This document shows positions 48,215 to 56,720 of a stretch of DNA of 64,000 bases, piece by piece. The first letter of the stretch is position 1, and each line of letters begins with the position of its first letter. Origin of the DNA: Steinernema hermaphroditum (lineage: Eukaryota; Nematoda; Chromadorea; Rhabditida; Steinernematidae). The stretch is from positions 9,760,012 through 9,824,011 of the forward strand of contig CM059623.1 in NCBI GenBank assembly GCA_030435675.1, written 5' to 3'. Made by a program: the position numbers and the translations under genes. The notes under the pieces were generated by a model. That model was given only the letters and a program-made list of their open reading frames with translations, was not told the DNA's origin and did no database searches.

Positions 48215-48321
48215 AGATGGGTCGAATCTAGGAAACAATGAACACGCCAGTTTCTGATGAGCACAGTAGTCAGTCTAATCGAGAAACGATTAGTAATATG
48301 CAAAGAACCTGGGCGAATCAT

Positions 48322-48824
48322 TTAATAGGTGATGAAAAAGTAGTGGCACAGCACGAACAGTAACCATCCAAAGAACATGACCTCCGTAAGGGCAATCACA
48401 GTTTTGTAGTACTGGCGATGCCACTCCACACTTCTCTTCTTCTCCTCCACCGCTCGTTTGAATTCTTGGAGCAACGCCTTGTGGTCAACAATCTACAGTT
48501 ACGGTAGTGATATTTAAATTCGGAAATAGCGTACCTCCTGCACGGTCTCGGAGATCTTTCTTTTCGTCTTTCTCATCTGAAGGTACCTATGCTCAAAAAT
48601 GGAAGAAGGCGTTATGCGCAGTTCTCTTTAATTCTCAGAGAATTGCTGAAGCGTGTTCCATCCAACGTTGATGGACAAAGCGCGCGGAGAAAGTGCAAAG
48701 GACCAACCTCGCGTTTGACAGCAACTCGATTCTTCCGGGACACCATGAGAGACTGAGCGTCCTGGTCATAGACGTCGGCTTTTATGGGGAGCAGAGCGTC
48801 AGAATTGCGAAAGAATTCAGGCAT
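48322..48824 (-). CDS. Tail-anchored coiled-coil protein, 109 aa
   Basis: Three exons: 48824-48708, 48576-48535, 48492-48322, both introns phase 0. A polar N-terminus (MPEFFRNSDALLPIKADVYD) precedes a basic segment (MRKTKRKISETVQE). A charged helix (KALLQEFKRAVEEKKRSVEW) leads to one C-terminal membrane helix (VMFFGWLLFVLCHYFFITY) that ends at the stop codon, the layout of a tail-anchored protein. An intron falls just before the KALL helix, as in the neighbour at 47.8 kb. No family recognised. The middle 42-nt exon is the least certain part. Confidence 0.6.
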
Positions 48825-49087
48825 CGGCGCCTTATCAGTCGACGATTACTAAAGCCGACGAGAAGAACCGGAATTGTATGGTGACAGGACCACGAGAAGA
48901 AGCAAAGCAAATCGCTAAAATCGGGAAAATCGAGGTCCACTGAACTGATAAAAACAAACCGCCCCCCACTTTACCAGCCGACCAAGACCGCCGGAAGTGG
49001 ACGGTCTCGGTCGGTTAGTAATTTTCTACGCGACTTTTATTTGTTGTGAGTATTATGCAGACGTTCTGCTAATGATCGCAATGATCA
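48825..49087. other. Upstream region of the tail-anchored gene
   Basis: Contains a candidate acceptor (CGGCTTTAG) 24 nt before the ATG on the minus strand and a C-rich tract near 48963. Nothing else. Confidence 0.35.
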
Positions 49088-49345
49088 TTCCGACTCCCAG
49101 AAGGCCTGGAATACCAGGGATCCGTAGTTCTGACGTCTTATCAAGAAGTCATTCACAACCGCCCGACTCCATCCGCAGCGCCGAAGAAGTCGAAGCTCGC
49201 TGCAAATCCGAACTCGGCGCCGCCAGCTGCTCGAATAATGGTTCGTCCTCTGCGCTCCTACCGGGCTCAGCTCTTCGCCTCTCGGATGACCACTATAGGA
49301 CCTCTTCATTCGACTCTGATGCCCTACAACGAAGCAATGTGCTTT
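49088..49345. repeat. Dispersed repeat family, copy 3
   Basis: AGAAGGCCTGGAATACCAGG and the following CCGTAGTTC, CGCCCGACTCCA and GCTCAGCTCTTC blocks match the copy at 59.95-60.25 kb along about 250 bp. It abuts the mariner insertion. Confidence 0.6.
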
Positions 49346-49380
49346 TTGCTTATAAAGCGTCCCGCAACGGCAACAAACTA

Positions 49381-50312
49381 TTGGGTCGGGGAGAAAGTTC
49401 TTGCGTTTTTTTTCAATTAAAAAACAAACTTTTATGCAGCAACAATAACAAGGCATCAATCAACAATATATTCACCGTTGCTGTCCACGACCTGCTCCCA
49501 CCGCTGCACCAGTTCATCGATTTCTATTCTCTAAAAATCGGCAGGTCTGAGTCAAAGAAGTCGTTGATCCACGTTTGGAGTGCTTCGTAATTTTCGAACG
49601 AAACACCCATCATATGGTTTGACAGCGAGAGGAACAGATGACAGTTCGTTGGTGCTAAGTCTGGAGAATACGGTGGGTGTGCAACAATCTCCCACTTTTG
49701 CTGTTCGAGTGCGGTCTTGACCACTTTTGCAATTTTGGGGGGTGCGCTGTCGGGCAACAGGGTGACTTGGGCTTCATGTTCGTTCTTTTTCTGCTGGATT
49801 GCGTTGATCACGCGCTTTGGCTGGCCGGTGTGCAGGTGTCGGTCCGCCGTCTTGTTCGTATCCAGAATTTCACACCGCCGCAAATCTTCAAAATCCCACC
49901 ATAAAAACGCCATTTTGACCAGTTTTGCTTCGATGTAGACTGCTTCGCTATGGACCAGGTCTCCTGGAGCCGCCCATTGTTTCGTTTGATCTTTATTGAC
50001 GTCCAGGCACCACTTCTGACTGCCCTTTCCAATCCTATACAAAAAACTACACTTGAATACACGTATTCCTCGATGAGGGGGAGGCGACAAATATCACCTG
50101 TCGTAAATGGTGCTTTTTACCTCCTGGAAACTCCATCTCAATGTCTTGAAATTCAGACACAGTGCGGCTATAAAATAAAAAGTGTCACCGCGCTTTTGTA
50201 GAGCAGAGATAGCTCTTTCAAACAATACGTTACAATCTGCGATACAACAAAAAAAAACATTACTAAAAAAGCGTAGGTAAAAAAAAACGCAAGAACTTTC
50301 TCCCCAACCCAA
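49381..50312 (-). mobile_element. Internally deleted mariner element
   Basis: Inverted terminal repeats of about 33 bp (TTGGGTCGGGGAGAAAGTTC at the left, TTGGGTTGGGGAGAAAGTTC inverted at the right, then CTTGCG and a T-run) are flanked by TA on both sides. The minus-strand frame 50090-49524 encodes the C-terminal catalytic half of a mariner transposase: QWAAPGD, WWDF, TLLPDSAPPKIAKVV and YSPDLAPTNCHLF, i.e. second and third catalytic aspartates in D34D-like spacing. The N-terminal helix-turn-helix half is missing, and the element is 932 bp against about 1.3 kb for a full one. Non-autonomous, apparently a fairly recent insertion given the well-matched ends. Confidence 0.85.
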
Positions 50313-50401
50313 TATATCGTGTGAATCGCACAGTCATTACATATTTGTCGTGGGGGTGGGCGGAGTTACAAAGCTCTGTGGAATGTGTTTGTGTTCTGAA
50401 A

Positions 50402-50565
50402 TTCATCGTCTTGGAGGTGACATTTCTGCAGAAACAACAACGATCTGGGACGACACTGTTTGGTTTGAGTGGTGGAACTAGGCCGACGTTGTCCGAGGGA
50501 CAACAACGAGCTCGGCAGGCTGGCCAATGCTGGGGGTACAGAGCGCTCCGACGGCGGGGTAGTGT
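50402..50565 (-). pseudogene. Copy of the 3' end of bZIP-like B
   Basis: Bases 50433-50565 are nearly identical to 40908-41041, which hold the final codons (…GALCTPSIGQPAELVVVPRT…), stop and 3' flank of bZIP-like B. Upstream homology continues to about 50402 (ATCGTCTTGGA block) after a deletion of about 75 nt relative to the source. No other exon of the gene is present, so it is a fragment without coding role. Confidence 0.75.
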
Positions 50566-51038
50566 TGCGGATTAGAAGCAGCGACTACGGTGATCTACGG
50601 TTTTTCATTGTGGATTATGAGATTTCTTGCAATACCATTGAGCCAAGAGTGAACGAAATGAAATGAATATCGAAACGCTGTCCATTGAAAGGACTTCATT
50701 CGTTCCAAAAAACTCGTCCGGTCAACGAGCGGTTAAATATTTAGGGTTTTTCGATTTTTTTTTTGCAAATTTAACCTTTTTTGGGCCGTTCCGTCGAATT
50801 TTTTGATTGCGCTGGGTCGCAATATCGAGACAAAGCCAGTCCGAAAAAATCTTTTGAGGAACTTTAAATCTGGCCCAAAAAATGTGGATTTTCGTGCTCA
50901 GTTGGGGTCATCAAATCGAAACAACTAACTTGTTCGGAATTGCATGAGGGGACCTTTTAGTTCGTAAAACTTATAAACATTTCAAACATATAGACAATAG
51001 ATACGCGCGAGGAATACTATTGTCCCAAAAAAAAAGGT
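50566..51038. other. Intergenic, no gene seen
   Basis: A+T-rich, T-runs near 50755. No coding or repeat signal recognised. Confidence 0.4.
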
Positions 51039-51615
51039 TGTCCCAAAAGTTCCCGGAGACTTTTCGGCAATACCTTTTATGAAAATTTAGGGCATGGTTT
51101 TCAGAGTATAATGTGGCATGTTATAGAAGGTTTTGTAGAGTATTTGTCGCTCTTTCACCAGCTTTTATATTGTGGCTTCACTCTGCACGCTTAAGAAGCT
51201 ATACGTTGCCAGCGGTAAAATTGCAATTTGCATTGTTTTGCACAATTAATAATTTCGGACCACACGCATCGAATAAAAAAAACCAGACAATTGGCATAAC
51301 GATAAAGAATTTTGAAACCTGAGAGCTCTTTTCACTGAAACTGTGTAGCTTGGCACTGTTACCTTCGGATCACCGCATGGTCTCGCTCGAAAGGGGTAAA
51401 TTATTCATTAATGAGGGTGCAGCAAAAAGAGACCCCCTAGAGTTCATAACTTCTTGGGTTGAAAATTTACAGAACAGTGACGAACGTAAATAGCGGTTAA
51501 GAAAGAGCGATAAATTTTCCACAACATTATATACAATACATTGTACAATCAACCAAGATTTCGCAAACATTGCACGCATGATAATGAGGCAAAGTATCCG
51601 GGAACTTTTGGGACA
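51039..51615. repeat. Mariner-type MITE, 577 bp
   Basis: Ends are TGTCCCAAAAGTTCCCGG at the left and its exact complement CCGGGAACTTTTGGGACA at the right, a terminus typical of mariner-family elements. The interior is A+T-rich and has no transposase frame. It differs in terminus from the mariner at 49.4 kb, so a different transposase would have moved it. Confidence 0.75.
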
Positions 51616-51750
51616 TCCTAGTATTCACGCGTCCCCCTTTGATCCGAGCTTCCGACGGCATTTTTGTTATATATACAGGGCGCACCGAAAATAGCATATA
51701 TTTATTTTCCATATTCCATTTAACAAAATTCACAATATAATATATAATAT

Positions 51751-52101
51751 TCACTTTCTCAGCGACTTCTGGATATTGGCGGCCATGTTCGCCAGATCCT
51801 GGGTTATGCTCTGGCACTCCTCACGCATCGTGACGAGCGATTTAATCACTTGCTCCGTGGCGTCCTCTTCCACTGAGTCGTCTATATCTTCATCGCAATA
51901 TGCGAATAGGTTCTGCACGAGTGTCGCATAACTTTCAATCACCTTGAGACCGTCAGATAAGGACGCCCCAAGTAGGGATGCGTCCTCATCTGAAAGTCTG
52001 GCTTTCAAGTCTTGAAGTTGCGATTTATAATTAGAAATCAGATCACTTTTCTGTTGCTCTAGTGATCGCCTTTCCACTTTCATATCCTCGTATCGAAGCA
52101 T
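51751..52101 (-). CDS. Small coiled-coil protein, 116 aa (possibly 3' exon of a longer gene)
   Basis: One open exon: MLRYEDMKVERRSLEQQKSD, a helix with LISNYKSQLQDLKARL, an acidic middle (YCDEDIDDSVEEDATEQ) and a C-terminal helix (LANMAANIQKSLRK). Predicted to be almost wholly helical and soluble; no family recognised. A strong acceptor (GCCTTTCAG) ends exactly at the ATG, so this is either a trans-spliced start or an internal exon joined to upstream sequence such as the exon-like segment at 52.27-52.41 kb. It closes the run of coiled-coil genes. Confidence 0.55.
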   Translation of the reverse strand: MLRYEDMKVERRSLEQQKSDLISNYKSQLQDLKARLSDEDASLLGASLSDGLKVIESYATLVQNLFAYCDEDIDDSVEEDATEQVIKSLVTMREECQSITQDLANMAANIQKSLRK

Positions 52102-52265
52102 CTGAAAGGCTAGCTTCGGTTATGTACATCTTGTTGGAAACGACACAAAACCAGTAAAACGAGAAAAATTATAAACGAAATGTGAGCGAGAAGACGCTAT
52201 CAAGACTGTTGATATCACCGCTAACAAACAGCTAATATACAGGCACTGTGCAAACATCACCGGCG

Positions 52266-52413
52266 CTATTTTGTTAATTCTCGCAAAGGGTCGAAGATCA
52301 GTTGATCGCGGAGAACCAAAGACGAGCGATCGGCCAGATCGTTGGAGATCTTATCCTCGAGATAATGTCTTCTGATCTGAGCAAGGCTGTTCCTGGAAAA
52401 TTCGACTTCCGAA
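52266..52413 (-). CDS. Exon-like segment, unknown
   Basis: After an acceptor (TTTTTCCAG) the minus strand reads SEVEFSRNSLAQIRRHYLED, KISNDLADRSS..., then stops, with coding-type composition. A GTAAGT donor at 52524 ends a possible preceding exon, but the ATG-initiated frame there (MRKRL) has the wrong phase and the correct phase has no start codon. It may be part of the coiled-coil gene downstream or a damaged gene. Confidence 0.3.
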
Positions 52414-52525
52414 CTGGAAAAATGGTAATTTTAGTAATTCTGTCATTGCGCAAATATTGACTATGACGCACGCAATAGCCATCAAGTAAACGGAGAAAAT
52501 ACTGACATTTACGGCGATACTTACA

Positions 52526-53142
52526 AAGCCGTTTTCTCATGCACTACAGTGCGCTTTACGTTCTCAATTCACTGGATGTAATGTAATACCACGGTCTTTG
52601 CATTCAAAAAAGGTCGGTTAACAAAGAAATGTGACCAGTGATAACGACGTGCGTTGTGGGGGATGATCGGTAATCAGCCTACGGTTCCTAACACCCCTTT
52701 AACTTCGAGTTTGCTGGACCAAAGCACGCGGTTACACGTGGAAGCTATTAAGTAAGTCAAGGTTTCACTGCTCATGCGCTCTTGACTTGGAGTCCTTTCT
52801 TTGTCCTTTCAGTTATTCTGTCACGGTGACTACCAGACATCCACTGTATCTCAAATTGTTCTTAAACCCAGCAATTGCCAAACAACAGAGAACGCCGTCG
52901 ACACCATGGTGTCAACAGGTGAAATGTTATTCCACCTATAAATATGATAACGAACTAAACTGTTGTCGTTGGCCCGATGCCAAGTATGGAGTAGTATTCC
53001 CGAAAAGGTCGCGTCATGCAACGATCTCTCTGATCATTTTCGAATCGTTCCGATGGACTTCGCACGCTCGGTCCGCTATCATTGTTTTCGTGCCTTTTAC
53101 TTAAACCGTGTTGAAATGGATTTAAGAAGCCACTTTTTTAAC
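52526..53142. other. Intergenic, no gene seen
   Basis: Plus-strand frames at 52787-53316 overlap but show no domain or exon borders. Confidence 0.35.
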
Positions 53143-53577
53143 TCAAGGAATTACTTCATGGCCGAAATCTTTACATGCGATAGTTGCGATGATAGCCTTT
53201 GTTTCGCTTTCGCATTGTTGGTCAGTTTCCAAACTCTTCGTCAACTCGTCCATTTCTTTACTGTTCAGTACAATGGCCGCTTCTTGAGCTGGGGCGACAC
53301 CACGAAATCGAGATGAAACCAAAGCGACTGAAATGTCTTCAGACGGTACAAGGGAATTCCTGACCTCCAGAAGTGTCTTGATGCGATGAAAGCCAAGGCT
53401 TTTCGACATTGCATTGTACCCACCATACTCCAGAGGCTTGCGACCGCTGAAAGAGCGATGGATGGAGCGCCGAATGGCCAAACTACGTCTACTGGACAAA
53501 TGAGTGACTCCAAGGTGTCACCAAGACATGAACAGAAGGAAATGAGACTTCGCCCCGTCTCGCATTTCATTTTTTAG
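53143..53577 (-). CDS. Possible small gene, unknown product
   Basis: Two overlapping minus-strand frames are open for 100-118 codons with coding-like composition (for example GRKPLEYGGYNAMSKSLGFH and AIVLNSKEMDELTKSLETDQ). Internal GT...TTTCAG sites could join them, but I cannot choose a start codon or splice pattern, and no family is recognised. Could equally be a pseudogene. Confidence 0.3.
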
Positions 53578-53593
53578 TTTTTTTAGTGTGCTC

Positions 53594-54385
53594 GGACATT
53601 TGCGCCATTGCGCCACTTTTCTGGTCTCCCCACGAAAAGCCTTTTACAAATCCCTTTAAATTTTTAACGGAGAGCATGCAAACATGTTGTGTTCAGATGT
53701 CTAGGCGCATGTCACTGAGGTTTCGGCAAGCGAAGCGAGCTCTCCTCCTTGCTTATGTTCTAGCTTGGCTTAAGAATTAGCCGAGATATTTAAGATTGCG
53801 GGCCTAACGACCTAACATCCAGCCTTGGTTTAGGCTCATACCTATTGATTTTATGCGTACCCGAAGGGAGAGCCCTGTAGTCTTGATAACTTAGCACATA
53901 GTGCAGAAATTAGACGACCCTTTTCCAGTCATGTCTTGACAGTCAAAAGGATTTTGAAAAGTCAATTACGAATTAACACGAAATTCAATATTAAGCATTT
54001 TGATACGAATTTTATAAACTGGATGCAAACCTAAAGGCCGGGCCTTACTTGTGAGACACAGGCTGCGTCTCAAATTTTTGTTTGCGATTTTTAGTTTTAA
54101 TCATATGTGTCCTGCTGAAATACAAGCGGCGCGCAGATCGCGCATCAGTCGTCCACCGTACACCGACAGAAACATTTGGAGTGCGATTCAAGGCTGATCA
54201 GTCGTGCGCGATTCTTTTGTAGAAACTTGTGCTCAAAGACACAGCTTGTGTCTCATAAGTATGGCCCGGTTGTGAAACACAGTAATAGCGGACTAACAAT
54301 ACATTATTTCTATGTAGCTTTAAAAATGTAAAGGGATTTGTAAAAAGCTTTTCGTGGTGAGACAAGAAAACTGGCGCAAATGTCC
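53594..54385. mobile_element. DNA-transposon derivative with about 65-bp inverted ends
   Basis: The left end begins GGACATTTGCGCCA and the right end is its complement (TGGCGCAAATGTCC). The match runs inward for about 65 bp through CCACGAAAAGC(C/T)TTTTACAAATCCCTTTA. Length 792 bp, no transposase frame. A second, smaller inverted-repeat element is nested inside it (54036-54272). Confidence 0.75.
54036..54272. repeat. Nested palindromic MITE
   Basis: GGCCGGGCCTTACTTGTGAG then ACACAGGCTGCGTCTC at the left has its near-complement at the right (GACACAGCTTGTGTCTCATA then AGTATGGCCCGG). About 237 bp, inside the larger element, so it inserted later. Confidence 0.7.
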
Positions 54386-54419
54386 TACAAAAAAAGCTCC
54401 TAGAACGGAAAAAAAGGAA

Positions 54420-54423
54420 CGCT

Positions 54424-54490
<67 letters not shown>

Positions 54491-54493
54491 AGC
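54420..54493 (-). tRNA. tRNA-Asn (GTT)
   Basis: The minus strand folds as a complete cloverleaf of 74 nt. The 7-bp acceptor stem is GCTTCCG/CGGGAGC with one T-G pair and discriminator G. The D arm contains GGTTAGCGC and the anticodon loop contains GTT. The B-box GGTTCAAGCCC lies in the T arm. No intron. It borders the transposon derivative, 34 nt from its right end. Confidence 0.95.
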
Positions 54494-54744
54494 ACGTCTC
54501 CGTGCACTTGTGCTTTCCACAAACAGCGAGTGTGAAAAGGGCGACTCTCTCCGTAACCATCCCCGTTCGAGTTTTATTACTGTGCGAGTATTTCTTTTTT
54601 AAAGACATTTTATTTGTTAGTGATTTATTGAATAAAAGGAAATATGTCATTGTAAACGAAAGCCGAAGAAGGCTCCGCAATATAATCTGGAGACGAACAA
54701 AGTACATCTGTGAAAGAAGGAGATAAAAGTTCTGCACAACATAT

Positions 54745-55170
54745 TTACACGTGGCGGCCGCCTCGAAGACGAAGGGCGAGTTTGAGATCGCTCGGCATGG
54801 CGGTGACCCGTTTGGCGTGCTGGGCGCAGAGATTCACGTCGGCGAAGAGGTCCTGAAGGTAAGTTTCAGCGGCCTCCTGGAGGACAGAGTACGCGGCGGC
54901 CTGGACGCGGAAGTCATCGCACTGGCAGGAAACGATCTCCTTGACGAGGCGCTCGAAGGCGATCTTGGGGATCGCCGGAGTGAAGGGCTTCTGGTAGCGT
55001 CGGATGTCCCGAGTGGCCTTGGATCCGGGACGGAAACGAGAGAGGAGAGTGGGCTTGCTCGCCGAAGCGGCGGCCATCTTGGCGGCCATGGAAGCCCTCA
55101 TTTCAGCGAAGTGCCTCTGGGCGATGGCATTAGGCTTGTTACGGCGCGGGGTAAACTTGACTCGGGCCAT
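54745..55170 (-). CDS. Divergent histone H3 variant, 141 aa, intronless
   Basis: The start is taken at the ATG giving MARVKFTPRR, which aligns with the canonical H3 start MARTKQTARK; the frame is open a further 14 codons upstream. The tail then departs completely from H3 (NKPNAIAQRHFAEMRASMAA, Ala/Met/Ser-rich), keeps the Lys4 position and loses recognisable K9/S10 and K27/S28 contexts, and is about 4 residues longer. RFRPGSKATRDIRRYQK restores the H3 pattern. The fold is complete: AFERLVKEI, loop 1 CQCDDFRVQ (same length as H3, not extended as in most CENP-A), LQEAAETYLQDLF, NLCAQHAKRVTAMPSDLKLA. Candidates: a tissue-specific (germline) H3 variant or an unusual CENP-A. No histone stem-loop is seen after the TAA. 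Confidence 0.85.
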   Translation of the reverse strand: MARVKFTPRRNKPNAIAQRHFAEMRASMAAKMAAASASKPTLLSRFRPGSKATRDIRRYQKPFTPAIPKIAFERLVKEIVSCQCDDFRVQAAAYSVLQEAAETYLQDLFADVNLCAQHAKRVTAMPSDLKLALRLRGGRHV

Positions 55171-56462
55171 CAGAGGAGACGGATCGGCGGGACGGACTTT
55201 GAAACAACCCAAGGCGGGAAAGTTGCGATGGTGGTGTTGTTATCAATCTGCACACGGCGGCGGAGGGAAGACGATCTGTAAACAATGCGCTTTGTGGGGC
55301 AAGAAGACGGCTTTCGCGGTCACGGGATGGTCCAAAGGTTGCAAGTGCGAAAGACGGGAAGCAGAAACTGTCGATAGTCGATCACGCAAGCGGGGCCAGA
55401 CGAATAATAATGAGGAAAAGAACGGTGCCGTGCGCGCGTTGATACTACGTCCGTCAGCGCTGCTTTCCCAAAGCGAATATTTTCTTTCGATTCAAACGCT
55501 ACCGTCCAAATTTCGTCCAAAATCTACTTGCTCCCTAAACATCAGGGCATCCGAGAAAGGGCAGAAGGCTGATCTGATATGGATAATACGATTCGAAAAG
55601 GAAGAACAAAGAAAAACGAATGCTCTCTCGAGGCGCCGAATGTTTATGGAGACAAAAAGAGCCTAAGATAGTATCAGGTTAGGGTCTATTGTGTGTTGGA
55701 CATTCGGAAAGGCGGATATAACCAACTCGACTGTGAGTTCTAGTGAAAGATATTGGCAAAACTTGGAACCTTGGATCTAGTACTTATCTTCTCGCATCAG
55801 TATCACGTATCAATCAATCGAATTGGGACGAAAGATTTCAGCCAAATCTTAAACAGAGATGAGCAAGTTAAATGTGGGAAACGTGGTGATCGAAGACGTA
55901 GCCAGTCGGCCTGATATGGTGATCGCACTCCGTCTGGTGCAAAGAACTGACGGAGCAGCGCGCGCCGCCGACGGCGACGACCGCAAGCAAAGCACTGGGC
56001 ATGTGGTCAGCGGCGTTGCGGCCCGCAGGAGAGCAGTGGCGCAAAAGCAGAGTGCGCCGATGGCGGCGCTCTCTAATTGCGAAATCCGATGAAAGGTGAG
56101 CGCACGCGAAAACACGAACACATGAGGGAGCCGCTGTGTTCGGCTATTTTCAAGCAAATTTAAAGCGATCCCCTATTCGAAAAACAGATAACGGGAGGTG
56201 CTCAGATAATGTTCGCGCGGAGAAGCTGATTAGAACTAACAACACCACTGAGATTCAATTAAACCGGAGTAGCGGAGTCTTGGGGAATGACCTCAAAATG
56301 GATCGCACATTTCTTCGACATAGATATTCATTAACGTTGTTTGCTATTTAATAATTTTCCGAATCACACTGAAATCGTCTCCCAGAATAATGCGTGATTA
56401 GATGCCGACATCAGCTTATTCGAATTGTGGCACACGGGAGGTGGCACAAAGGAAAAATAACA
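55171..56462. other. Upstream of the H3 variant; no firm gene
   Basis: G+C-rich near 55200-55450. A 77-codon frame at 55859-56092 (+), starting MSKLNVGNVVIEDVASRPDM, has coding-like composition but no homology I recognise; it overlaps an equally long antisense frame, so I do not call it. Confidence 0.35.
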
Positions 56463-56560
56463 TCCCCTATATATAAATAGAGAACCGACGGGTCCGTTGG
56501 TCTGTAAGGAGAAAATAAGGACTCCGAGGGGAGCCGAACCCGACACGACCTACTTACAAA
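56463..56560 (-). repeat. 3' part of a SINE-like repeat (inverted copy)
   Basis: Read on the minus strand, GGTTCGGCTCCCCTCGGAGT, CCTTATTTT, CGGACCCGTCGGTT and TTTATATATAGGGGAT follow in the same order as in the full copy at 59.4-59.63 kb. Only the B-box and 3' tail are present. Confidence 0.6.
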
Positions 56561-56616
56561 TGAAGTGCGTTTGCAATGAGCCACACAGACATTTGATATC
56601 TTACCGCCCTACTTCT

Positions 56617-56720
56617 ACTATGTCTTCACCAATCTTGCCGCCAGGGCTACAGTTTTAGGCCCCAACTTCAGTCATTTCGATCAGCACCAATCTTGCCGCC
56701 CGCAGGGCTATTAGCGCACG
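56617..56720. repeat. Two units of the GCCCTGCGGGCGGCAAGA repeat (inverted)
   Basis: CACCAATCTTGCCGCC...AGGGCTACAGTTTTAGGCCC, then CACCAATCTTGCCGCCCGCA: the same units as the minisatellite at 59.06-59.32 kb, in opposite orientation. Confidence 0.65.

Noticed and set aside
55171..55212. Upstream start for the H3 variant (14 extra residues)
   Set aside because: MARVKFTPRR at the internal ATG aligns with the canonical H3 N-terminus.
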